Shown here: positions 1 through 52,400 of the stretch, in pieces
How positions within the stretch are numbered: the first letter of the stretch is position 1
Layout: every line of letters starts with the position of its first letter
From: Lampris incognitus
Taxonomy: Eukaryota; Chordata; Actinopteri; Lampriformes; Lampridae
Length of the DNA: 64,000 bases
Direction: 5' to 3'
NCBI RefSeq assembly: GCF_029633865.1
Contig: NC_079223.1
Coordinates: 36,735,739 to 36,799,738, forward strand
The notes under the pieces: generated by a model
Seen by the model: only the letters and a program-made list of their open reading frames with translations
Databases searched by the model: none
What the model was told of the DNA's origin: nothing
Translations under genes and position numbers: made by a program

Positions 1-725
1 TCTTCATTCCTTCTTCTCTGTCACCTGTAGATCAACTTCATCAGTGGGCACTGTGCTGTTGTCACTGGGTCCAAGTTGTGAGCTCCAAAGCGGGCATAGA
101 AGTTGTTAAGCTCATCTGGGAGAGAGGCAAAGGTGTTGATAGCCTCACTGGGTTTAGATTTATAATCCGTAATCGCCTTGCACTGCGAGTCACAGCCACT
201 GTAGTAATTTTCCAGTTTGTCCCCATATTGTGTTTTAGCAGTTTTGAAGGCTCTTCTTAAGTCATACCTGGATTTTTTTTTTTTAGCATTCCTTGTCCCC
301 CAGTTTAAAAGCAGTGGTAAGCTCCCTCAACCTCAGGCGAATATCACTGTTAATCCAGGGTTTCTGGTTGGGGTCGGAGCAAATAGACCGTACTGGGATG
401 GTTATCCACACAGAATCTAACATAGCCAGTAACCAATTCAGCAAACTCATACAAACTCAAGGCTGAATCCTTAAAGACTGACCAGTCTGCTTATCAAAAC
501 ATCCCTGAAGTTTGGATTCATGTTCTGTAGTCCAGCACTGTACTGTCCTCACAGTGGGCTGCACCGACCCCACTTCCTGCTTGTAGGCAGGAAGCAAGAG
601 CACTGACAGGTGGTCAGATTTCCCAAAGGGAGGTCGTGGGATAGACCTGTAAGCTGCCTTGACCATGTAGTAGCAGTGGCCGAGAGTCTTATTGCCTCTG
701 GTTGGGCAGGGGACATTTTGGTAGC
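1..725 (-). mobile_element. LINE fragment, endonuclease end and linker
   Basis: On the minus strand, broken frames read fish LINE sequence: AYRSIPRPPFGKSDHLSVLL (the SDH motif of the apurinic endonuclease), VGSVQPTVRTVQCW, NQKPWINSDIRLRLRELTTA, a YDLRRAFKTAK-type linker and LPDELNNFYARFGAHN. It has several frameshifts and runs off the window edge before the reverse transcriptase. Clade (jockey/Rex1/L2-like) not fixed. Confidence 0.75.
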
Positions 726-987
726 ATTCTTTATCTGTCAGTGAAACCCCTAAACCTGTGTGTTGGTGTCTTGCTCTATCTATTAAGCTTCACAGGGGAA
801 GGAACCCCTAACCTCTGGCAGTGTTAGTGCCCTGCCTTATCCACTGAGCTATGCAGGAAACACCCCCCCCTTCCTGATTTAATGAGTCTGTTGTGTTTTT
901 GGATTTAAAAAAAAAGGTGAACCTTTTCTGCAAGGGAACCACTTCTTCCTAAAACATGGATTTTCTTTCCTCTGTCTGCCTGTGAAG

Positions 988-42477
<41,490 letters not shown>

Positions 42478-42661
42478 GGGTTTAATGTGTTGGCACAGTG
42501 CAGTCCAGCCATGTCATGAAGACACTAGTTAGCTTGCAGAGGACCGACTGGGACGGCAACAAGACGATTGTTTGTATCGTTCAAAAGGGACGGGGAAGGA
42601 CATAAGATGGACACTAGCTGTGTTTCTGTTAAGTTATTTTGATATGAATTTTGAAGTTGTG

Positions 42662-42712
42662 AATAAAGAAATCCCAAATTTGGCTAAATGGATCTCTTAA
42701 TATCACAATAAA
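42662..42712 (+). terminator. acoxl polyadenylation signals
   Basis: AATAAA at 42662-42667 and again at 42707-42712, 185 to 235 nt after the stop codon. They imply a 3'UTR of about 210-260 nt. Confidence 0.75.
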
Positions 42713-43019
42713 AAAAACGCTTTTACAGCTGCTTGAGGAGGTCGTTTTGAATTGATGAAGGCATTTGATGATGCAGAGCGGTGGAAAGTAACCCTCGCCA
42801 ATCGCTTAAAACCAGCTACAGGAAGCCCATCCAATGTTGTTGTTTTTTAACTTTTCAACGGTTTGCATAAAATATGCTTAAAATTTTGATTAAAAACACA
42901 AATGAGTTTAAAAGTGCATTTGAAGCTAAGCTAGTAAGAGATCCCTGGTTTTATCTTAAACAAGTTGTCTGTCTGCACAAATTGTTTTATCTAAAACATT
43001 GTTGATCTGCTCACAGTGC
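42713..43019. other. acoxl 3' flank, no gene recognised
   Basis: A+T-rich sequence after the polyadenylation signals. Nothing recognised. Confidence 0.5.
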
Positions 43020-43905
43020 ACCAATCTCAGGAATCAGGAACAATTTTTTTTGTCATTTCATCTCATGTACTAATATGTACACAAAAGACACTAAATTCCA
43101 TTTCCCCTAGCCCACAGCAGTGCAACGCAAAAGACAAACACACATATCCAAAACCTCCAAAAACCCACCAAAAACATACAAAAACAGAACAAAGCAAAAA
43201 AAAAAAAAAAAAAAAAAACACAAACAGCCAACAACACAGTCCACCCAGTGCAACACAGTCTTAAAAACTCCACCACCCAAAGAACACCAGCCAGGATGAC
43301 TGTCGGAGGGGCATCTGGGTAGCGTAGCGGTCTATTCCGTTACCTACCAACATGGGGATCGGTGGTTTGAATCCCCGTGTTACCTCCAGCTTGGTCGGGC
43401 ATCCCTACAGACACAATTGGCCGTGTCCGCGGGTGGGAAGCTGGATGTGGGTATGTGTCCTGGTCGCTGCACTAGTGCCTCCTCTGGTAGGTTGGGGTGC
43501 CTGTTCGGGAGAGGAACTGGGGGGAACAGCATGATCCTCCCACGTGCTACGTCCCCCTGGCAAAACTCCTCACTGTCAGGTGAGAAGAAGTGGCTGGTGA
43601 CTCCATATGTATCTGAGGAGGCATGTGGTAGTCTGCAGCCCTCCCTGAATCGGCAGAGGGGGTGGAGCAGCGACTGGGACAGCTTGGAAGAGTGGGGTAA
43701 TTGGCTGGATACCGTTGGGGAGAAAAAAATCCCCCCCCCCCCCACTCCAAAAAAGGATGACTGTCGGAACTGCCGGTTTGCATGGGCTAGCAGTTAGCTT
43801 AGCCTGCCCTGCTTCCGCATCCTGTCAGACCGCCCTAGGTATTTCCTGTTCGAGTGCAGCTCCAGGCAGGGCCATGGTCTCTAGGCCCACAGGACAGGAC
43901 ACACA
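43020..43905 (-). mobile_element. interspersed repeat 'R1', 5'-truncated, split by a SINE
   Basis: Reverse copy of 3868-4375. 43020-43307 is the 3' part (AGCCCACAGCAGTGCAACGC, A-rich stretch); 43769-43905 is the 5' part (AACTGCCGGTTTGCATGGGC, CTGTCAGACCGCCCTAGGTA). The two are separated by the family B SINE. Confidence 0.7.
43308..43754 (+). mobile_element. SINE family B with 14-bp TSD
   Basis: Head CTGGGTAGCGTAGCGGTCTA, B box GGTTTGAATCC, and the same body and A-rich tail as 8979-9438. GGATGACTGTCGGA is duplicated at 43294-43307 and 43755-43768. Confidence 0.93.
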
Positions 43906-46807
43906 ATCTGATGTCTGACTCACAATTCATACAACAGTAAGCTGAGACTCAACCTGGTTGGACGATAAAATTAGAATTTCAAAACAGGACCGTTAACAGA
44001 TATAGTCAAATGACACTGGATTAAACTGTTTGAATTATCTTTCTAAAATTAAGATTTGAAGTTTTGATTATAATATCGAATTAGATTCTACAATTTACCA
44101 AACTCAAAGACTGAAGTCAAGGCTTTAATTTTTTTTTTTTAAGGTGAGGCCAGTCTGTTAAGAGTTGGTAGGCGGTTGAGGCGTTACTTATTATTTTTAA
44201 TGCAAATGATATGTGCTCAAACTCATTAATATGAATGGTCAGGATGATGCACAACTCCTCACCTCTACAGCCCTGCAGGCTCCACTATTTTAGTAGAGAA
44301 CATCATCAAGGATATTACGGCGTTCTTAAAATGGTCACCAATCCAGTTTCACTGCCTATAAAAGTTCCTTTTAAGTAGTGTGCATAAAAAAATTAATAAA
44401 TAGATAACGCAAGAAAAATCAAAAACAGTTGATGACAAGCTTTCAGGTTACCAAAACAATTGGTTAAGAGACCAGCAGTTTGCAGCGAGCCAGTCTTACA
44501 TGGAAAAGATGGCGAAAATTCACCATGAGATCCACTGTTAGGGTTAGTTTAGACATCAGCATGGTGAATAAACCAACCTGACCTCCGAGCAGAACTGTCG
44601 AGGACACCTGTATGAAAGTTGGATTTGGGCTTTTTGGAAAGGAAAAAACGTATTTCTCACTCATGGCTTGGTATAACTTGAATCTGTTGAAGGTTTCCCC
44701 AACACTTTTTCACCGTTTCCTGTTCCTTTGGCTATGTCCTTCTTCTAATCTAGCACAATCTATCGAACATTTTGCTAACGCTGCTTACCATTGCTTTTAG
44801 TGAGTGAGGTGTGGGAGCGGTGTCGGAGGAAGTTGCTAAATAATGATCGCTAGATTGTCTCAACCATGTTGCAGAGGGTCACTTATCAATACTAATACTG
44901 AAACACATCTTTGCCCAGCATTGTTGCTCAACCTAAAATACTCATTGTGCAATTTGCCATGACATTAACATTAATTTACGAAAATAAAAGTGGTATTTTC
45001 ATCTGACACCGCATGCTGGTGGTATACTCATCTTTCTTTTTTTTTGCCCATACATGTACTGATATAATTTTGCCGATGAAATGAAGTGTGCTGTATGATT
45101 CCTATCATACAGTATTTTGCTATGACAACTATTTTGTAAGGATTCTCCATTGTCATATTTCAGATGAAGACTGTATGTGATGTTAGGTATGGATCTGTGT
45201 GCATGTGGTTAATCACTGAGTATGCGGTGTGAAAGACGGTAGGACTACCGAAAACTGCCAACTCACCCGTCTCTGAATATGACTCATACAAAGTGTATTC
45301 TACGAATGGCCACGAATACCTAGTACTATATCATTTGTAAATCAGCAAAATGTGTGAATTATAGTCAGTGGACGTTTGCAAGGCAAACATGGGAGAGCAA
45401 ACATTGACATCATTAGCTAAAACCCAGATTTGATTTGTTCGGCAGTAGAGAATGCACTGGTGATCCCGTTTCATTTTTGACGAATCTCAGGGATTTCAAG
45501 TAGTTGGATACCAATGCAATTACCACAATGTCTATAGTTGTCGTTAACTTAAAATGAAGTGAACCTTCATAATATAGGATGTATTTAAGAAATTTCAATA
45601 TGGACAAGCTGTCCTGAAGAGACCTCTAGATTGAACCCCTTTCCACCTCCAGCCAACCCCACAAGCAGAGCAAACAGGGACTCTAAATCAAAGCACAAAC
45701 AGAGCCTGTCTATACACACACGAGCCCAGCATGCATGTTGTCTCACCTGCAGATGAGGAAAACTTGCAGGCGAGGCAGCTACTGTAATTTACAGTCAATA
45801 ACAGACAGCTGTACTACCCTCACTGTATGTGGAGTGAGGAGGAGGAGGCGGAGCGGAGCGGAGGAGGCGGAGCGGAGCATATTCTAACTACTGTGGTTAC
45901 TCATCAGTAAACAGCCAGCCTGTGTGTGTGTGTCCATACCGGCCAGCCGTTAAAGGTGCTATGGGTAATATTTCTGCTTTCCCAAAGCGTAATATAATGA
46001 GTAAATTGCTAAGAGGTAGTTATTGAACCACATTAGATGACTCACTCCCACCCACACTCCAGATTTCTGCCTTTAAAAACACAGGAGCCGGGCCAACCGA
46101 GTGATTTTAATGTTTGAAGGCCTCCGATACCCTGAACACCAAACACTTGATTCACAGTCCTCCGTCAACTATGCAGCTGTCTTGGCAAACAATTTCGATT
46201 GAAGCAATTTGGAAATGGTAGATTTTGGCAAACATGCTGGGTACCCGCTAGTTTTCTATTTGTATTTGCTCATCTCATCTCATTTGATTTGTGCCTCTTA
46301 TTCACATCACTGAATTATAGAGGTCAGCACTCAGAAATCACAGAGGCCTTTTATGATGTGTGGGCAGCAGTACGCTATGAGAAAATCATACTTAACCATA
46401 GTTTCACCATGGGATGAACCCAGATGTCATTTAGATGTCGGATGTCATTTAGAATCGTACAGACAAAAACTGACAAAAACAGCACTGAGAGACTTACTAC
46501 TTACCACAATTAACAGAAACATATAAGATCTGGAGGAGCCCATGTTGTCTTGAATAAGAACAAAAACAACATGCATCAGTATAAATGAACCAAACACAGT
46601 GAGTCGCCAGCGAGAGCTGAGTGATAATGTCTGTGTGGGAGTGGAAGAGGGAGCCAGATACCAGCAGAAGCACGATAAAGGGGCATCACTTCCCTGGTCT
46701 CTGTTTTTCACTCTAACTTCCTCTTCCTGTAGAGATTATTTTTGAAACATAGTGGATGTCTAATTTCACTCCTGCTGAGGAACACTCCTGTATGGAAGAG
46801 AAGGGGA

Positions 46808-46810
<3 letters not shown>
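43906..46810. other. intergenic acoxl-bcl2l11, no gene recognised
   Basis: Mostly unique A+T-rich DNA. Contains a block (45180-45310) with an inverted relative at 62000-62152, a G-rich direct repeat GGAGGAGGCGGAGCGGAGC at 45838-45880, and a block at 46420-46500 resembling 61220-61300. Confidence 0.5.

Positions 46811-46898
<88 letters not shown>
46811..46898. repeat. (GA)n microsatellite
   Basis: 44 pure GA units, ~1.1 kb upstream of the bim start codon. Confidence 0.97.
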
Positions 46899-46900
<2 letters not shown>

Positions 46901-47199
46901 TCCAGAAGACCCACCCTACTGTTAAAAGCTAGACCAGTCTATCGGTGAGTGAAAAACAAAAACCAAGCAAACAAAACAAAACAAAAACCCAAAGAGTAAT
47001 GTGAGAAAATGTCATCACTATTCAACATTATCCAAGAGTCACACTGATTTTGCGACAGTCGCTCCAGATAAGAGACCATCGCCAGCAGGAAAACGCAGAG
47101 GCTAGAGCGACACACCTGATGCGCATAAATACACAAGCGGTTATTGTAACACCTCCGTACTTCGCCCTCGATGGTGGTTTTCTGAAAATCAGAGAACCC

Positions 47200-47245
47200 A
47201 TCGCGCGCGCGCGCGTGTGTGTGTGTCTCTCTCTCTCTCTCTCTA
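47200..47245. repeat. compound (CG)n(TG)n(TC)n tract
   Basis: CGCGCGCGCGCG, then TGTGTGTGTG, then CTCTCTCTCTCTCT. Alternating purine-pyrimidine DNA prone to Z-form. Confidence 0.9.
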
Positions 47246-47320
47246 TTCGTACGTCACGCCATCGTGTTTCCCGCATTAACTGTTTATCCGAAAAAACTTA
47301 CTGACAACTCTGGGTTATGG

Positions 47321-47548
<228 letters not shown>

Positions 47549-47555
47549 TCTCTCC

Positions 47556-47581
47556 TATAAAAGTCCTCTCTCCTATAAAAG
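47556..47581 (+). promoter_or_regulatory. two tandem TATA boxes of bcl2l11
   Basis: TATAAAAG at 47556-47563 and 47574-47581, inside an 18-nt tandem repeat (CTCTCTCCTATAAAAG). Transcription would start about 25-30 nt downstream, giving a leader of roughly 340-370 nt before the ATG at 47953. Confidence 0.65.
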
Positions 47582-47823
47582 CCCTCCCTCCGCTGTCCGG
47601 CGGGGAGGGAGCGCCGCTTCAGGCAGGAAACGTCCTCGCGGCGCCCCGTTGGCGAAGCAGAAACAAAAGAGCGGTGTTTTTCCCCTCATCCAACTCTCTG
47701 ATAAGGAGCATTTCTTCTTTCGCGGGGGCGGAACAACAACTAATTCTTTTCATTGTTGGGTTCGGATTAGTGAAACGGGGGAACACTGCGGGATTTTTAT
47801 ACGTTTATTGAGAGAAGCTTTTA

Positions 47824-47854
<31 letters not shown>

Positions 47855-47924
47855 CATTATTATTACGCTTGCCCGAGGATATTTTCGCCGTTTGCATCTT
47901 TTTTGTTTTTTGTTTTTGCCCATT

Positions 47925-47939
47925 ATGCCCCCCCAGTGA
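47925..47939 (+). CDS. upstream ORF in bim leader (MPPQ)
   Basis: ATG CCC CCC CAG TGA, ending 13 nt before the main start codon. A very short uORF so close to the start could lower translation of bim. Context TTATATG is weak, so leaky scanning is likely. Confidence 0.45.
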   Translation: MPPQ

Positions 47940-47952
47940 CGCGGCTTTGGAT

Positions 47953-47969
47953 ATGTCAGATAAACCCAG
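47953..47969 (+). CDS. bcl2l11: bcl2l11 coding exon 1 (17 nt)
   Basis: ATGTCAGATAAACCCAG followed by the consensus donor GTGAGT. The start codon has G at -3. The last two bases plus A of exon 2 form Arg6. Known fish Bim proteins also begin MSD. Confidence 0.8.
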
Positions 47970-49380
47970 GTGAGTTGGAAAACTTCAGAAAACTGTTATG
48001 ACTCCTGCACGTAAAGCCGGTCGAGACGATGCGCCGCGACGGCCGCCGCCTCACCATACAGCGCCCGCGTTCAAATGTGATGTCCCCGCTGTCGAACTCA
48101 CGACACTAGACCGTGTGGCGCCGGGTGTACCGGGCCGACCCGCTCCGTGGAGGTGGAGAAAGCCGCGCACCTGGTACCGCGGTCCGAACACGCAACACGG
48201 GCCGCCGACCCCCGGCGCGCGCTCGCGGCTGTCGGAGCCGCAGATGTAAACGAGCCGCACGCGTCTCGGCGAGACGTCAGCCGCACAAGACGGCAAAAGC
48301 GGACGGATTCGTTGCAGCCCTTTACAAACACACCGGTGGTCGATCTAGCAGCGGTATACAAAATAAATACAGAAAATAAATACACTTATTTAGGTATTGG
48401 GTCGGTTTATTTTATTTTCGCGTTATGTAACATGTTATTAAGAGTTTGATACGCTACTGAATAGCGCCTCGCCTCCCTGGGGATCATTTTATCGACACGG
48501 TGTCCGCGCGCGCTTTCCGCCGATTTGGGTCATTAAAGTGACTGTGCGGGGAAACGGCAGGCCCGCGCGATTTATGCGGGGATGCCCACGCGATTTATGC
48601 GGGATATCCTTTGGGTGGCGATAATGAACCGCTCGCCTAGCAATTACAGTCGCCGTCTATTAGAGCCGCGGGCCGGCTCCTTGACTTCGTCCTTTTCTTC
48701 TCTCACTTGAGCCGCAGTGCGCACACTGGCTCTTGTCTTTCCCCGGACGCCCGTTCGTCACGACAACGAAGAAGTCTCCCCCGACAAAACCCTGATTTGT
48801 AACGTTGCCGAAGACGCCGCGTCAAGTTTAATGGTTTTGCACCGGAGCGCTCTGCACTGCGACCGCGTCCTGCTTCATCCGCGATCATCGGCGCCACTTT
48901 GTAGTGTTTCTGCAGACCCGCATGTGTCTGTTTTCTTCTTTTTTTCCTTTTTCTTTGTTTTTGCCTTTTTTGCCATTTTGCAAACCTAGTCTACCAATAC
49001 ACCGCAGAAAGGATCGATAAAAAAAGAGAAGGCGTTTGAAAAAAGAAATCATCGTCGGCAGCATGACAGCCCCGTCCGAGCTTTAAGTTGAACGGCAGAA
49101 GTCGGTAGTTCGGGTGTCGGTACTCGCGTCGGTACTCGCATCTCATTTGTTCCGTCGTGTGTTTGCGTGCTACTGGACGTGCGACAGTAGACACGTGACT
49201 ACAGGTCGTTCACCACCGGGAGGCCGTGCAGGCGCGCGGGGGGAACTTTTCGTGTGGTCCGGAGAAAAAGGAAGCTAGCTGCCTCTGGCCCCGTATGGGA
49301 GCTGTTCGTGTGTACAGTCTGCGTGTGACGCAGTTACTACAGCTGCTTGGCAATTTTCATGCCAGTCTTTTTTTTTTCTT

Positions 49381-49449
<69 letters not shown>

Positions 49450-52400
49450 ACTCACTGCAAGTCAGGCGAAATATGCTGCAATCAGCAACTTCTGACAAAC
49501 AATGGGAGGCGCGCAGGGTAAGCCGGCATGCAGAGGAAAACTAGACTGGACTAACGGGGAACAGTTGTTGACACGACTCAGGGGTTGCCAATAACAGGTC
49601 TATTAACTCGCGAGTTAGGCTGGTTACTTTGACGTTACTTATGATGTTTTGACATATGAAAGCGCCGTGTTTAAATTGGACTAAAATAAGTTGCGTCGTG
49701 CTATATTTCATATTACACTGACGTTTAGGCTACACTTTTGTGGTTGGGACGGCAGCCGATAAGAACTGGGGGTCTGGGAGAGAGAGAGCGCGAGAGAGAG
49801 CGAGGGAGGGGGAGAGAGAACGGTAGTGTGCGGCATCACGCATACTCCAAGCTGACGTGTGGACAACAGGGAACCTTTCACACATGTCCTTATATGTCAG
49901 ATGTTGAACTGTTCCACTTAAGTCAGTTTATCACCGTCGCCCTACACTTTAATGGCTCTAATACTGCTAAAGATGAGGCTTTCGACTGGGGTCGTCCATA
50001 CCATCATGTGATGCAGTCATTTTATGTGTCCTTGGACTTGAAAGGCACGCAAAAACGCAGTCGTTGCAGTTGATATGTTCAGCCCTGCTGTTACAATACA
50101 CCTAATTATGCCACTGTATCTTCTCAACAGACAACCAAATTGGTTTAACGATGCGTCCCCAGTAGAGAGGGGGGGAGACAGAGGGGAGTTGGTACCCGTC
50201 GGCGGTAGCGGCGACGAAGCATCTGCGGAAATCTTCCATTCAAATTCGGTCAACGAAAACAGTGAGCCCTGTCCCGGTGGCGGCTCCTCCTCTGCAGCGG
50301 CGGCGGCGGCCTCAGGGCTCCAGTTATCCACGCTGCCCCGGGCAGGAACTAAAAACTACCTGCCTCCATCCAGTTTACAGGGCTTTCAGTCCAGGGCGCC
50401 AGTTTTCCGGAGCCTCTCTCGCTCTTCCAGCGGATATTCCTCTTTCGACGCCGACTCCGTGCCGTCCTCCCCGTTTTTGCCCCGACCAGAAGTTGCGGAC
50501 AAGGCCACGCAGACGCCGAGCCCCTCCTGTCAGGTTATGATGCACGCCCTGCAGCGCACGGCCTCGCCCGGAGCAGTGCCCGCAGCACAGTGGCCCGGCC
50601 ATCTTCACGGTGAGCAGCCGACCTCCCACAGTCATCCTCACACACAGGGCTGACCAGCCAGACATAGGCAAACCTGGAGGGGTGCAGGTTTTCCCTCCAC
50701 AGCAGTCACTGTGCCAGGTGATTCTGCCCTCTTAGGCATAAGGCGTGCCAATCAGTGAAATGATCTGGTTGTTGTGATCGTTGGAACAAAGTCCTGCATG
50801 TTCTTGGCACACATGGCACACGGTTCCCTATGTCTGGACTACCCCTTTGATAGGGGAAGCAGTAAGTGCAGCCACTGACCTGACACTTAATGTGAAAGGG
50901 AGTGTAGTAAAGAATACCTGGTTGACCTCTCCACAGTCTCAGTGAAAGTTCAGAGGTTATGGTGCATGGTGTGAGCCGTGAAAGGAGATTGGAGTCAATA
51001 TACCCCCCTCCCCCCATTACACTATACATAATGATGTCTTTATTTGTCTGTTGTGGTACGACAGAGCAAACATAAAACCGAGTCAAACGGCTTGATGCGT
51101 TTGTCGTGGCTCTCTTTTATCCCTCTCAATTCGATTGTGTTGTTCTAGAAAGGTCGCCCGGTTTGAGGACGTGACGTGGATCTTTATTTAGTTCAAACAA
51201 AACCGAAGCTGTCTTATGTCTGGCCCGGTGAGTTTTGTCCCTGGATTACTTGTAAATGTTAACTCTGTGCTAAAAACAAACATGCGAGTAACCGTCAAAG
51301 TATTAGCAGTGCGCTTTTGTGTCCAACAACGGGGATCATCGCTGCGATACACCTGCTGCGTCTTCAGTCGGGCCTTCTTGCTGAGGGGTTTAGGTGCCGC
51401 GCCTTTCAGATGCGATGAGAAAGAGAGAGCAAACAGAGGCCCAGTACTGGTGTTTTAGATGAAGTCCGACCGTTGGTGTATTTGTGACGCCGTGCTCCCG
51501 ATGTGGTATGACATGGTTAGTGTACTACCATGTTGTAGGGGCAGATATGATCCATTGTTACCACCACGATCAAGACTTGGTAACTGTTTGTTTGAGAAGG
51601 TAGCGGTAGGACGAAATGTGTTTAGAGAACCTGAGCCTGAACGTGAATGCGTGCTCTTGTTCAGCAACATCCTGCTTCACGCTGATATACATTTACACAC
51701 ACACACACAGACACACACACTCACACAGAAGCTGCCCAGTGCAACCGTAGTGTCGTACCAGCGAGCAGCTCCAGGGGAGCAGCAGCCCTGCGTCCTGAAG
51801 TCAGGGATGTGTTTATTTTGGCTCCGTCTCGTGTTCTTTGTTTGTGAAGTCGTTTTGAGGCAGTCAGGCTGGTTCCGTATAAATTGAAGATATATTTAAG
51901 GGCTAAGAACACCGACGCCCTCTACAAGAAGGGACAGAGCCGTCTCTACTTTTCGAGGAGGCCGAGGTCCTTCAACATCTGCCAGACAGTGCTGAGGATG
52001 TGGTGCGAGTCTGTGGTGGCCAGTGCTGTCCCGTTTGCGGTTGTGTGTCGGGGCAGCAGGTTGAGGGTAGCGGACACGAACGGGCTCAATAAACTGAGCC
52101 GCAAGGCCGGGTGACGTTGTGGGGGTGGAACTGGATTTTCTGGCGGCGGTTTCTGAGAGGAGGACGCTGTTGAAGTTATGTGTCATCATGGACAACGTCT
52201 CCCAACCCACTCCGTGACATGCTGGCCGGGCACAGGAGTACTTGCAGTGATAGACTCATTCTGCCCAAATAGACTTGTTATAGATTTTGCTCTTATTTCT
52301 TATTATCTTTTGCTTCTATTTGTTTCTATTTTTCTTGTTTCTATTTGTTTCTATTTTCTTGTTATCGTGTATCTTGTTAGTTTTTAGTTTGTTTTTGTTT

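Larger units (their letters stand above)
47582..49380 (+). promoter_or_regulatory. CpG-rich leader and first intron of bim
   Basis: CpG dinucleotides are frequent (e.g. around 48030-48300 and 48480-48600), unlike the CpG-poor flanks, as expected of a CpG-island promoter. No other gene was recognised; the open frames on both strands here follow from the high G+C. Confidence 0.6.

Noticed and set aside
1..40. An acoxl exon starting after CACCTGTAG at base 30
   Set aside because: The sequence after it reads as LINE on the minus strand and does not match acyl-CoA oxidase.
50075..50130. Start of bim at the in-frame ATGs at 50075 or 50108
   Set aside because: A strong acceptor at 50121-50130 and a phase-matched first exon with MSD and GTGAGT donor explain the start better. 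The upstream residues do not resemble Bim.
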